Origin: Phytophthora sp. 'mugwort'
Lineage: Eukaryota; Oomycota; Peronosporomycetes; Peronosporales; Peronosporaceae
Length of the DNA: 64,000 bases
Assembly: GCA_033558025.1 (NCBI GenBank)
Contig: JAUCEF010000002.1
Location: 2,976,001-3,040,000, forward strand
Direction of reading: 5' to 3'
The first letter of the stretch is position 1. Every line of letters starts with the position of its first letter. Under the pieces are notes generated by a model, which was given only the letters and a program-made list of their open reading frames with translations, had not been told where the DNA came from and did not search any database. A program made the position numbers and the translations under genes. Shown here in pieces: positions 32,386 through 43,600 of the stretch.

Positions 32386-32549
32386 TAGCGAAATGGAACT
32401 CTAGATGCTCACGAGATAAATTCGATTCCACCAGCCTATATTAAAAATGTGACGAGTTAAATTCCGATTCCACCAGCCTATATTTTAATTTTAATATAGG
32501 CTGGTGGAATCGAATTTATCTTGTGAGCATCTAGAGTTCCATTTCGCTA
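32386..32549. repeat. Fold-back palindrome with internal duplication
   Basis: Two arms of about 60 bp (32386-32445 and 32488-32549) are nearly perfect inverted repeats, from TAGCGAAATGGAACTC to its complement. The inner part CGATTCCACCAGCCTATATT is duplicated in the left half, at 32424 and 32464, so either left copy can pair with the right arm. It may be a MITE or fold-back element. Confidence 0.8.
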
Positions 32550-33100
32550 ATCGATCGTCCCCGGAGGATCCTATTCTGCTCATCTGGGATGATTTTAGTG
32601 GGCCGGATGCTGAACCCATTTATACTGCTTATACTAATGAAGGTTCCGCCAAATGCTACGTCGGCCTGCTAACCGGCGGATGTTTAAAACTACCCCTTCA
32701 AGTCTGGTCTGCGGGAGTGCTGGCTCGAGGACATGCAATCGCAGCTAACAAGCCGCAACCAATGTGCTAACATGTAATCTACATTCTGTAATAATACATA
32801 TTCAAATAACAAATAAATTTGGTACTGAGCAATAAATGATTTTACATTAGTCATTATTCTTTGCCACTCCCATCTATCTTCGACCATCTTACAGAGTCCT
32901 GCTCGCAAATCACTGCTTTGATATTTTGATTTATCTTCCGCAGCCAGTCATTTAATTTAATCATGTCAAACCTTGACTTCTCAGTGACACGAATGTTTTA
33001 CTGTTTTAAAACTTTAAAAAGTTTTTTTTTGTGATTGGCTTGGGTTTGGATCCATCTCACTGGCTAAAACTGATTCCGATGATTTGATTGGCTGCTGACG
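32550..33100. other. Spacer upstream of TRM6 with a possible transposase scrap
   Basis: The frame at 32504-32770 contains PILLIWDDFSG, similar to the second-Asp motif of pogo/Tigger-type DDE_1 transposases. The rest does not match, so I list it only as a possible scrap. The last part is the TRM6 promoter region. Confidence 0.25.
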
Positions 33101-33133
33101 CGGTTGGTGCGCTGTGAGCAGTATCGGACTGTC

Positions 33134-35040
33134 ATGACTACGCCGTCGCCTGCTGCCTCCGCTGCAGATGCCTCTGTGTCTTCGGAAACACCTCGCCTGC
33201 CCTACGTCATTTATGAAGGCGACACTGTCATCTGCCAGACCAGCGACGGCCGCATGTTCTTCCAGGCCGTCACCAAGGACGAGTGCGTCATGGCTGCTAC
33301 AGCGCAGATTCACTTCGGCGACCCTAACTAAGTTTTGGTTACCTCATTAATGCTAGGTCCATTCGCGTCGGCAAGAAGGTGGCAAACTTGAATCCGGTCA
33401 TTGGCTCCTTCTACGGGTAACCTATCGTTTTATACACACCGGTCTTGTTAGGAGTTGGAGATGGCGGATGTTGAATAATTTTTTATCTTGCTGATATTTA
33501 ACGTGAACAGTGCTATCTTCGAAGAGCAGAACAAGAAGCTGGTGAAGGTGACGGGCGGACTGTTCCCGGACCCCGTGGCTCCTGGTAAACTATCGATATA
33601 TCATTGCGTGTTTTCTTGTGTGTAGTAAGGGATAACCTGACATTATTAGTTTTATTCTTTATGATCTGTAGAAACGGGTGAAGGTTTTGTGCCGGATGGA
33701 GACAACCGACACTACGCCGACACCAACTCGGCGCAGATGTTGAAGCAAACAGACATTGGCGAGCTGCGTGAGAAGGGTGCATCTGGCAAGGAGATCATTC
33801 AGAAACTGGTGGAGAACAGTTCCACATGGGAGACCAAGACGGAGTTTTCTAAGCAGAAATACCTTAAGAAGAAACAGCAGAAGTATATGCCTCGTGTGCG
33901 GTTCCTGCGCTGCACAGCCGAGTCGCTCTGTCGCACGTACCGGTTGAAGAACCCGGCCAAGATATGTAACCTTCGCGAGGACTCATTGGGACAGATGCTG
34001 GTGTACGCCAATATCTTCGCAGGTGGTCAGGTCCTTGTGGTGGACACCTGCATGGGTCTGGTGACGGGCGCAATTGCAGAGCGTCAGGGAGGCACTGGGC
34101 GTATCATCTGTCCGTACGAGGGTCAGCAGCCTGCTGCGGATATCTTGCGTCGTTTCAACTTTGGTATGGCCTTGGCATATAGTGTATCGAGAGCTATGTA
34201 TTGAGATCTAACTTGTCTTGAACTGTGTGGTATCTACAGACAAGCGGACACTCGAGTCTATTCACTACATGCCGTTCAAGCAAGTGCGAATGCTTGATAT
34301 AGTAAGACACACTTTTGCTTTCTAATACACCAGGATGGAGTCTCATTGCCCATTTTTGTATGGTGCAGAAAGAGGAAGACGTGGTGGAGCCCTCCAAGGT
34401 CGCTAGGGATGGCCTGGCACCCGAGGAGCGGGAGCGACTTGCTGCGGAACGTGCCAAGACCTTTACTCTTGAACAGCAGAAGCGCTATGCGGAAAAGAAG
34501 GCCCGCCGCGAACAGTCCAAGATTTATCGTCAGAAGCCGTCGACAATTCGCGAATGGGCTCGTGAAAAGTCGGACAGTCTCGTAATTGCGGCGACCTACG
34601 ACCCGGAAGAAGTGCTGATGGCGCTGCTGCCATACCTGGGCCGATCGAAGCCGTTCGTGGTTTACTCGGAGTTCCTCGAGGTGAGTATGGATTCAGTTTC
34701 CGGAAGAGCAACGGATACCACGAAGATGAATGCTAATGTACGCTATTCTTTTATGTTCCAGCCTTTAACTCGGACGTTCGCTGCGCTCCAGAAGATGGAG
34801 GCCATCATTGATCTCCAGCTAAATGAGACTTGGACGCGTGAGAACCAGGTACTGCCTGGCCGGACTCACCCAGAGATGAATATGAGTGCTTGCAGTGGTT
34901 ATTTGCTCTCGGGAATCAAGATCCTCGACATCCCTCCTATTGGGGCCACATCCGACGCCTTTGCGGACGAGCAGGAAAGCAGCAGTACAGAGTCTGACGG
35001 CGCTCTGGTAAAAAAGAGACTAAAGACCGAGACCTGCTAA
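33134..35040 (+). CDS. TRM6: tRNA (adenine58-N1)-methyltransferase non-catalytic subunit TRM6
   Basis: TRM6 (Gcd10) pairs with TRM61 to make 1-methyladenosine at position 58 of tRNAs, stabilising initiator tRNA-Met. I built seven exons: 33134-33282, 33357-33416, 33511-33584, 33672-34163, 34240-34283, 34369-34680 and 34762-35040. All six introns obey GT-AG, and all exons join in frame to 469 residues. Family landmarks: EGDTVICQTSDGRMFFQAV, LNPVIGSFYG, LREKGASGKEIIQKLVENS, KQKYLKKKQQKYMPR and VLVVDTCMGLVTGAIAERQG, the degenerate Rossmann core that no longer binds SAM. Intron 1 uses GTGCGT and a CTAAC branch site. Intron 6 (81 bp) has no stop in frame, so retention would add 27 residues. The end is acidic and Ser-rich. 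The start ATG is the first in frame before the conserved strand. Confidence 0.92.
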
Positions 35041-35850
35041 GTGCGTCTGGCTTGCTTGACTTTGTAGCGAGATAACTACTTTAGACAAAGAGAGAGAAAC
35101 ATTAGCGACAATCATTGCGCGAATCTAAAGACGTCTTGAGGCGTCGACGAGCTGGACTCTCACTCGGCCTCGATCCACTTCAACGTAGTTTTGTGGACTT
35201 TCTAAGAAGTGCATTTTCTTAAGTAGTGGGTAGGCAATACAGACGCGCAGTGGGAAAAATGGGAAATTAATATTAGGAGGGCACCAGGTCAGAGCGTGTA
35301 GCTCAATGAGGGCAGTTAATAGTTTATAGCGAGGACGCGCGGTTTCTTAGGTCGAGCTATGAAGTCTGTTACATTATCTAGCATGACAGCTCGGCGAATG
35401 AGTACATACAGTGCATACATATTATGTTAGTTGGTATGGTTAGAGTAGAAGCGGTTCCGTAGCTATTGAATGCTGCTAGAGAAAATACCACAAACACCGT
35501 TAGAAACTGAACGAAACACCGCTAAACCACTGGTAACACTTTTAGGGATAGGCGACGCAGTAGGTTATAGACGTGCACCAACTAAGGCGAGCGGGTGGAG
35601 TGCGCGTAGCCATATCAAACCCGTGCGGGGAGCCCGCGAAGCAGGGCCGCGCGGTACTACTGTAGCACTAGTTACACTACTTTCAAGATCCCGCGTCCTG
35701 GCAATCTGTCGATAAAATAAGCAATGGGAATGCCAACTGGTCATCATAAGTAAAAATGTGTTTTTGCCACCCCTGAAGTTCCATTGCAACATTAAGCATA
35801 ACATAACTGGAATGCTGATCATAGATCTTACTTGCGCTACCCGAAACGCG
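35041..35850. other. Spacer between TRM6 and the effector-like locus
   Basis: No gene is supported. Short ORFs have no recognisable content. Confidence 0.45.
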
Positions 35851-36410
35851 CTAGTGTGTCTGCTTATTGGTTTGCTTCCATACCGCGTTCACATACCCGA
35901 TGTAGTACGGGTAGTTCTTGTGGTCTTTGAGTGCCTTCTTGTGCTGCCCAATCCCCCCCCCCCCCAAATCAAGGTTTTTCAGAACGACCGCTGGATCTAA
36001 CCCCTCATTAACATACTGCAGGATCTCTTTTTGCTTCTGTTTGTGATACGAAAATGACACGTGGACAGGTTGCCCCATGTCATCCCACAGATTTGGGTAT
36101 TGTTGCAGGTACTTGTAATTCTCGTGTTCTTTTCCAAGTTGACCAATCTTTAGTTTCGCAGAAACTTCTTTCGGTAGCTTTCCCTTATTAACCCAGCGCT
36201 TAATATTATAATCCATGATATCCTTGATAGCTCTTTCTTCATCATTCATCTCAGTTTTGGCTTCAAAGCCTGCATCGTCCACTCTGAGGAGGCGCCTGAT
36301 AAGCTGACTGTCATGACCTCAGAAATGGTACGGATGGAGGACTGAGCGACAGCATCGGCGCTGGCGTAGGGCATACACGCTGCAACAAGCATGACGACGA
36401 ATAAGCGCAT
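35851..36410 (-). pseudogene. RXLR-dEER effector-like locus, frame-broken
   Basis: On the minus strand an ATG at 36410 opens a hydrophobic signal peptide of about 20 residues ending at an Ala-x-Ala type site. About 100 bases on, in a frame one base different, an RLLR motif (RXLR consensus) is followed some 15 residues later by a DEER motif, and then by about 130 residues rich in Lys, Tyr and Trp that resemble WY-type effector domains. Secreted proteins of this layout are delivered by Phytophthora into plant cells. The RXLR frame has a stop just upstream, so signal peptide and RXLR part cannot be read as one protein. A 13-base C run (about 35946-35958) also lies in the C-terminal part. It is a pseudogene, or the frame break is a sequence error; no intron fits clearly. 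Confidence 0.62.
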
Positions 36411-36673
36411 GCTTGGGATCTGTAGGGGGCGTCTGTGTGCTTCTTCATTCTTGGTACTTCCGCACGGGTGAGCTAATTGCGAACTGAGTACATGTGGATG
36501 CAGCAGTGTTAAGTCTCTTCCTCAGTTCAATTTTACGATGTGCATGCATTTCCATCGGATCCATCCAGTAATTACCTTACCAGGTGCTACGGTTCATGCA
36601 CCGCACACACACATAGTGTGCGTGATACCGAAGCGGCACACTTTTTACATGGTCAACCCATACCATCCTTAAG

Positions 36674-36730
36674 AATAAAAGAGGCCGTGTTTGCGATTTT
36701 AGTAAAATCGCAAACGCGGCCTCTTTTATT
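36674..36730. repeat. Near-perfect hairpin, 28-bp arms
   Basis: Arms AATAAAAGAGGCCGTGTTTG... at 36674-36701 and its complement at 36703-36730 are separated by one base. One mismatch (T/C near the middle). Its shape fits a small fold-back repeat; a terminator role is possible but there is no gene directly upstream. Confidence 0.75.
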
Positions 36731-36814
36731 TTTTAAAAGGTAAACGGCCAGTTTAAGTCAGTATCACAGAAGGTCCACCGTACTTTCCTCACAGAGCGAT
36801 TGTTATATAGTATG

Positions 36815-37345
36815 TATAATATAAATAATGAAATTCTTTCAACGCCACAAATTTCTCCTATGTAATATACACACATAGGAGAAATTTGTGGCGATGAATT
36901 TCATTATTTATATTATATATATATTTATATATAATATATGTAATATACGTAGGCGATATTATTATTATTTATATATATTATATATAATATATGTAATATA
37001 CATAGGCGATATTTGTGGCGTTGAAGGAATTTCATATATACATAGGAGATATTTATGGCGTTGAAGAAATTTCCTATATACATATAGGCGATATTTTCAT
37101 TCAACGCCACAAATATCGCCTATGTATATTATATAATATATATATATATATATCGCCTATGTATATATAGTAACACATATATATGTTATATAATATATAC
37201 ATAGGCGATATTTGTGGCGTTGAATGAAAATATCGCCTATATGTATATATCGCCTATGTATATATAATACATACACAGACGATATTAGTGGCGTTGAAAA
37301 AATATATTATATATACATAGACGATATTTGTGGCTTTCAAAATAT
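36815..37345. repeat. Palindromic array of a GGCGATATTTGTGGCGTTGAA unit
   Basis: A unit of about 25 bp, near CATAGGCGATATTTGTGGCG, recurs about eight to ten times in both orientations in AT-rich DNA rich in TATATA. The first palindrome spans 36815-36919, with ACGCCACAAATTTCTCCTAT as one arm. Nested hairpins of many sizes are possible. The units are not in a regular tandem order. Confidence 0.8.
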
Positions 37346-37985
37346 TTCACATGTTTTTCCGGTTTCTACTTCGAAGTAATAGGCTTGGTTTGAGTGCTCC
37401 AATCGAGCAAAGTACAGGTTCCCCTGTTGTCAGAAAATAATCGGTTTAAGTCGTTAATTTGCCTTGCTTTCAGTATACTCCGGGGATAAAACATCCAATT
37501 TTAAAATTTCGCTTAACCCCGATATTTGTGTCACACGCCACATATTTCAGATAGGATTGGGCATCAAGTCGTGCGGGTTCAAAGTGGACTGTCTTAAACC
37601 GATCCAATTGACTTAAACTCGTCGTTTGCCTTAGCATCAATGGGATGGGTTGCCATCCCATGATCGCTAAGATTAATTCCAGAATTCCGTAAGGTACTCG
37701 GTATTTATCATTGGCAAACTACCGGTACCTACAGAATAGGTACAGTACCGGTAGTTCGCCAATTGTAAATTCAGTACCTTAACTATCGCATACAGTACAC
37801 GTGTACATGTATGTACATATTTTTCACTGTTCTATCTAAAATGTTCACCACCATCTAATATTGAAGACTTTTGTTTGGAGCATTTTCGAAGTCTACAGCG
37901 TTAGATTTTTGACTCAACTTCACCAATTGATGCGCATTAATCTCGGATAATGTGCGACAAGTCTTCTAAAACTGCCCAAGTTTAC
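37346..37985. other. Spacer with a TACCGG inverted repeat
   Basis: At about 37714-37762 GGCAAACTACCGGTACC and GGTAC.TACCGGTAGTTCGCC form an imperfect inverted repeat. No gene is recognised. Confidence 0.45.
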
Positions 37986-39030
37986 CGGCAGGAGGAGGAA
38001 AAGGTGTGCGAATGGCTGTTCTAGATTGAATACGGGTGCCGTATCAACGGGATCCTGATAGAGGACTCAATCACGCGCCTCCTAGAAATCATCGAGCTAG
38101 CGATGGACCAGTCAGCCTCGGGTGGTCCCTGTACTGGAGTTCGACGACGAGAAGCGAGGAGCCCAGTGGGGAATATCCGTGATCATGCGCTCCAATGCTT
38201 TGAGGCGTTGAACTACCGAAGAGAAGCTTCAACGCCTCAACCAGACAGCGTGCATCGAAGCATACAGCAGCGAGTACTCAGCTCGCATCTTCCGCGTGGA
38301 AGGTATGAGCATGCTCGATCAAGTGCTGTGCTATGCAATCGGCCTCAATCTTCATACGCCAATCTCAAGAACACGGAGACGTTGAGCGACGCAATGGACC
38401 TAGCCGTCGAGTAGGATGTGGCTCATTTCGTCGAGGAAGTGCGCGACCATCACTCGAATCGAGATAATAAGTCATCGTCAGCTGGCCAGTCCCAAGCCCA
38501 AGGCAACCCTTTCAAGGGAAGCCGTTCCGGGGCAAGGGCCACTTCAATCCGAAGTCCGAGACAAGCGCGCTGTGATCCGTACCTGCTTCTTTTGCAAGAA
38601 GACCGGTCACATCAAGACCAACTGCTTTGCCGGAAGAAAGGACAAGCCAATCAGGGACACGAGCAACCACGTCTATGAATGAGGGTCCTGACGTGGCACA
38701 AGGTTTAATTAGAACGCTTAAGATGGAGGATATCAGCCTCAATATTCCGTGTGAAAACCTTAGAACATAGCCGATAAGGAACGCGTGGTGGCATACGCTA
38801 ACAAACGTCTGGTTGACACGAGGAAGAACTGGGTCTACAAGGAAGACGGCACATCGGAGATCTACTGTTGGGGAATGGTGCGGGTTACGCGGATACTCCG
38901 TTGTTACCTCGATCGGCAAGAGTTTAATATCTACACGGACCATCAGGCTCCGACTTGGGCTTTTAAAGCGGGTAACCGTACCATTAATAGACAACTAGCG
39001 CGGTGGACCACGAAGGTATCTCAGTAGCCC
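37986..39030 (+). pseudogene. Gypsy remnant, gag zinc knuckle joined to RNase H
   Basis: Around 38584-38625 a CCHC zinc knuckle, CFFCKKTGHIKTNC, marks the end of a gag. About 150 bp later the frame at 38785-39027 reads VAYANKRLVDTRKNWV and FNIYTDHQAPTWAF, the C-terminal RNase H motifs of a Ty3/gypsy polymerase. The protease and RT that should lie between are missing, so this is an element with a large internal deletion. Frame breaks occur inside both parts. Confidence 0.62.
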
Positions 39031-39159
39031 TTAACGCATATTACAAAACCGCGACGTCGATAGGGCCTTTTGCGACGATTTCAACAATTGGTGAACGCCT
39101 TAGAGGTGAAGTAACTTTTGAACGACTTGTCGGAAGACGAGAGTGGTGGGGGCTCCGGT

Positions 39160-39300
39160 CGATGGGCATGACGAACGGGTAGACTTGAACTCTCCCGGGG
39201 TACGCTGGAACGAAATCTGGGAGGGTATGGCCTCCCTCGTCGACAAAGTCGAATAGAGAGGAATCCGGGCCCGTGCGCTAACCACGAACCCGATCCGCGA
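39160..39300 (-). other. Possible tRNA-like or SINE-like box A/box B pair
   Basis: On the minus strand TGGTTAGCGCACGG (plus about 39274-39288) fits the box A consensus, and GTTCAAGTC (plus about 39171-39179) fits box B. They are about 100 nt apart, more than in a normal tRNA. The T stem pairs poorly, and no good acceptor stem is seen. It may be a tRNA pseudogene, a SINE head or chance. Confidence 0.2.
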
Positions 39301-39301
39301 T

Positions 39302-39384
39302 AGGAACGAACCTGTCTTCGTTACCGAAGAACAAAAGGAACAACGGCCTTCTTGTTCTTCGGTGACGAAGACAGGTTCGTTCCT
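39302..39384. repeat. Fold-back hairpin, 33-bp arms
   Basis: AGGAACGAACCTGTCTTCGT (39302 on) pairs with its complement ending at 39384, with one mismatch, around a 17-base loop. A small fold-back or a MITE relic. Confidence 0.8.
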
Positions 39385-39386
39385 TC

Positions 39387-41320
39387 AATAAATCATGCGA
39401 GCAGTGTTAGCTTCTTAGTTCCCGTTGTTGGACCATATAACGTAAGAGGTACATTCCCTATTTCCCTTGCATCTATGTTGTGTTGGAGGTCCAACATAAA
39501 TGACATCTATATTTGGAATCTGTATGGTGGCATATCCCGGTTGAGGATACTAAATTCAAGATGTTTCTACTTACAAAAATGAGAACAGTGCACAGGCTTA
39601 GGCTTAAGAGGGCCCATTCGATTGAATGTGATAGAGAGGGAATAACCAACTAATGGCCGCCAGACATCGAATGCGCTCATTCTCGAAAAATACTGCTCAA
39701 GCACAAGATACTTGGACCGGTGGGAAAGGCTCCGCGCCTCCAGCTCACCGAAGTGGAGTGGCAATGATGTCTGAGGGCGGTGAGCAAGGGCACCATCGTT
39801 GCTTTCGACGGTCAGAGGAGAAGGATAGATACCTGGGTGCGAACAACAACAAGAAGGCGAGCAGGGAGAAGGCGGCAAATCGCACAACCGCTGCGATGGG
39901 GGCCGCGGAGTACAAGGGCAGTTCGGCGCTTAGTGAGTCTATGCAGCGTTCGGAAGCTGCGACTAAGAAGGAAGCACCAGCCGCTCATGAACCCGCCGAA
40001 GCAAATGAGACGGCGGCGGAGAGGCAGACGCCGGGCGAGCAGTAAAAGACGAGGGAAATGCCGTCGCCCATCGAAACGAGGACAGAGCAGCACCATTCTC
40101 ATCGACAGTTGTAAACGTGATAGAAGCCGGCGAAGATATCTTCAGTCCGTTAGCGATTGCTGGATACTAGCGCGTTCTCTAATTCCTACTGGGTAGTCGT
40201 CCTGTAGTCGTGGAGGTGGAAGAGGTCAACGCGACCACTATCGAAGAAACGACGGTGTGCTGTGGTGCGAGACGGCAGCGCGATGAGGTGGAGGACTTAA
40301 GCTATGCTGGATGTATCAACATAGGCTATGGACTGAAACTTATATCCCAGATATCTCCAACATTAAGCTACTAGCCATGTGAACGTTTACAGGCGCCGAC
40401 AAGCCTCAGAAGAGAAAGTGATGAAGGTGCAGCGGAAACTACGTACTCTGTGACCGCTTGTGGCGTAAACGCAGACCCAAATCTCATGGATCGCGGAGCA
40501 AAATCGGAGTGCGGGCCTAGATTCCGATGAACGCCCAGTCCTTCTCGAGGAGGCGGAGGAAAAAGAGGACGACGGACGATGAGAGTGATTTGAAAGATTG
40601 GGACATTAGGGAACTGAGCGACGAAGCGCCATATGGGGTCTCGAACAGATTCCGGACTCAGTTTGGTTGTCGGCTGAGAGGGATTGATGACATCCATGCG
40701 ACATGATGGACGGGAGCATGGTAAGTTGTGCTGAAAATTTCCGACATAGTCTTAGAGTAGGGAACATAGAGTCGACAACAATACTAACATTACTTGGGCT
40801 GATGTGCTGTGTGTAGACATATCCAAGCTCGGACCAGACCCGACGTACGAAGATCTTTACGATGGTACATACGGACCGATTGACAGGGTCCTCAGCGTGG
40901 CAGAAGCCCCTTCGCTGTCCTGTTTGACTTCATGACACCAAAATGGTGAAACCAGATTGCTATCGAGAGCAACACCATCATAAGCAGTCAATCCCACTTT
41001 GTGCTTGCGCTATACGATTCCAGCAGCGCCGTAATGGCGGTAAACTGAGGATCTGGGCGAAATTCGTCAGGGCTTATACCATGCACCGAATATCGAGCGT
41101 GTGAGGTGTTGTGAGTTATCGGGCTGCTGATTGCGGGAATGCTCGTGCCGATTCGCGTGGGTATCGGGGCACACTGGTCGTTGAGAATGTGGAGGCACCG
41201 CGGGACAACCGGTTCAACCTGTTCATGACCAAGAACAGATTATTCCACATGTGGTATTTGCACTTTTCGAAAACAAGCCCTCGTAAAATTGCTAGGATAG
41301 AGCTTGGAAATCTCCCCTGT
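39387..41320. other. Unrecognised accessory DNA with one 130-codon ORF
   Basis: The plus-strand ORF at 39653-40045 encodes a polar, Ala/Glu/Lys-rich protein with a coiled-coil-like C-terminal half (TKKEAPAAHEPAEANETAAE). I do not recognise it. It lies between gypsy pieces and could be a gag N-terminus. Elsewhere in this stretch the reading frames are broken and no domain is visible. Confidence 0.3.
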
Positions 41321-41329
41321 GGTGGATGT

Positions 41330-42780
41330 GCAGCAAATAATGTGGTCTAGCCGGATAGGTATAAATAGGATTACGACCCGATCCGCTTCCCAATTGCGCC
41401 CATATTCGACTAGCAGAGGGGGTTCCCCAATGATCCGTGATCAGCTGAACTTGGTCTCACCTTGTGTACCCGTCGGTGGACTGGATCTGCTCTCTTGGGA
41501 CTCCGAATGATGCAGCAGTGTAAGGTCTTGAACGTCCTGGTGGGACGCGGGGATGTGGAGCAGCGCGGAAGTCTTCGCTCTGTTGCCGTTATTGGTTCGG
41601 ATCTGAGGTAGTCGACCTTCGGTCGGCGACCTGGACTTGATTCGAGGCCGAGGTTGCCGTGCGGCTTTGTTCCTTTCCTTTCCTTGAGTTGCTTGCCGCT
41701 TTCTTTAGCGGGATCTTATGAGTTGAGAGTTGAGACGATCGTTGGCCAAGCACTAAATGCCAATCGATCGGGGTATGCGTTTGAGCAGAAGCTCGCTAAC
41801 GTGGGGAAGGTTCGGCCAATATACGTTCTCTCACCACGACACTAGATCTGCTACCTTGGGCTAGTTGGTACTTGGGAGGGCCAATGTAGATCCCTTCCGG
41901 CGGTACTTAAAAACGCCTAAGTAGTCCAATGTAAATTCGAGTCTGATTGTTGTTTATCCTTTTCTTGTCCTATCTTCCCATCCTGAACCCTATCTCTTAA
42001 TAACAGACTACCCTGATATATGTCCTTCTTCAATCACTAACATACATTGGCCCAACACTTGCCCATCCCCGATGATGACGGTCGATCGGGTCCCGATCTG
42101 CCAAATCCCTGATTTCGAACGTGCATGCTGATCAACGAATACCAACCGGCCCGATTTGCCAGATCCCGGATGTCGGAACGTGTATACCGATCTGCGAACA
42201 CCGATCTGCCAGAAAGTATGTGCCGATCCGATCGGGGGATGACCTTGATCGGTCGCGATCCGTCGGTGGCCGGTAAGACTCAATATTGTTCATTTACTCC
42301 ATCCGCGATGCAGGGTGCAGATCAGATAGTATCAGCCCAAATCGTAGTGAACACGATTCGCTGCATACCGATCAGAATCGATCCAAACCGACCGCTTTCT
42401 GCATGTCGCCGACAGGTCTTGATCTGCATCCCTTCCCGGATCTGGTGGAGGATAAAAAGAACGGCCGGGATGCATCAATCGTCGACACATCCCGATCTCC
42501 ATTCCTTCCGTCGAACTCGAGTCGGTCGCCGATCTGGACGAAGATCAAACGTGATCGAGGATCGATCGGGATCGGCTTGTGGTGGGATCGAGGGCCGATC
42601 TCCATCCCTTGCCCCGATCGCGAAGTCGGGCGTCGGTCTGGTCGAGGATCGGCCGTGATGTATGGTCATCCGTGGTCGAGGATCGATCGGGATCGACTGA
42701 TCTCATAAAAAGAGTAGATCGGTCGCGATCTGCCGATGGCCGGTAAGTTTCGTCCTGCGCCCTTCGCCCGAGCTTCTTTC
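41330..42780 (-). repeat. Inverted, diverged copy of the gypsy LTR/5' leader
   Basis: Read on the minus strand, this segment is a diverged copy of the 5' region of the two gypsy copies (26131-26830 and 46890-47945). Shared landmarks include complements of GACTCGAATTTGCATTGGAC, ACAACAATCAGACTC and CACCTTGTGTACC near 41458. The outer part (42020-42780) is dense in CCGATC/GATCGG. Together with 46890-47945 it forms a large inverted repeat around about 4 kb of other DNA. Confidence 0.72.
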
Positions 42781-43600
42781 TTTGCATGATCCCCAAGCTG
42801 GGCCGCCGTCAACGTTCGCGTTTTGCCCCACGTCAGTTGCCCTCGTGTTGATCTTCTCCGCCTATCCCGCCGATCGGCCCGTTTCCGCAGGGTCTAAGAT
42901 TCTTATTCGACGCTATCCACACAAATATTCGCTTGAGAATATAGGGCTCCCCGACCATCAGCTTTGACGAAGCGACCCTTCCGCAGCGCTCGCGATACAA
43001 TACTTCATGGCAGTTCAACAAGGACAGACCCCACAGAGGGGGGCACGAAGGTGTTTGTCGATCCCTGCGTGATAACGGCGTACTGCATGAGCTGCGTGCA
43101 TGTTGTTGTCATGGCGAGCAGATGCTTGCCATCGGATTTTGGCCAAAGGGCTTATGTTGGATCTCATCGACATACCCGTCCTTTGTATTCACGCTCGACA
43201 GCATAATGTCTAATATATTTTTTTTTCTGACGTGATTTTTTTTTGTTTAAATAGATTTACTATGAAGCCAAGCCGCACCTGCCAACTCAGTAATTAAATA
43301 CAACAATACGGGCGAGGCGGCCGTTCTTCGCCTTATGAACGCACTTTTGCCCCGTCACCTATGACACTGTGGAGGCTGGCGGTGACTGACCGCTTTTACA
43401 CCTCTGTCAAGCTGGCATTGGGGTGGCTGCATCGGCGCATGCATATTTCGGCCCCAAAGAGGTGGACGAGGCGGTATGCGCCCCTGGAGTCGCCGCGTTA
43501 AGGAAGTACAAGCCTGCAAACAAGCAATCAAGCGATTATGGTGCCACCTCAGGCACCATCATTCGGGCACTAGACAAGCGGTTCCCGCAGATCACGGCGT
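42781..43600. other. Spacer between gypsy repeat and piggyBac-like remnant
   Basis: No recognised gene, though 43423-43608 may hold an old transposase N-terminal scrap (WLHRRMHISAPK in another frame). A T-rich stretch lies near 43220-43250. Confidence 0.3.

Noticed and set aside
32504..32770. Tigger/pogo transposase gene
   Set aside because: Only PILLIWDDFSG matches; too little to call a gene, so kept as a possible scrap.
33014..33313. Minus-strand ORF of 99 codons opposite TRM6 exon 1
   Set aside because: Mirror of the coding exon; no domain or independent support.
36815..37345. CRISPR array
   Set aside because: Repeats are in both orientations with no regular spacers, and the genome is eukaryotic.
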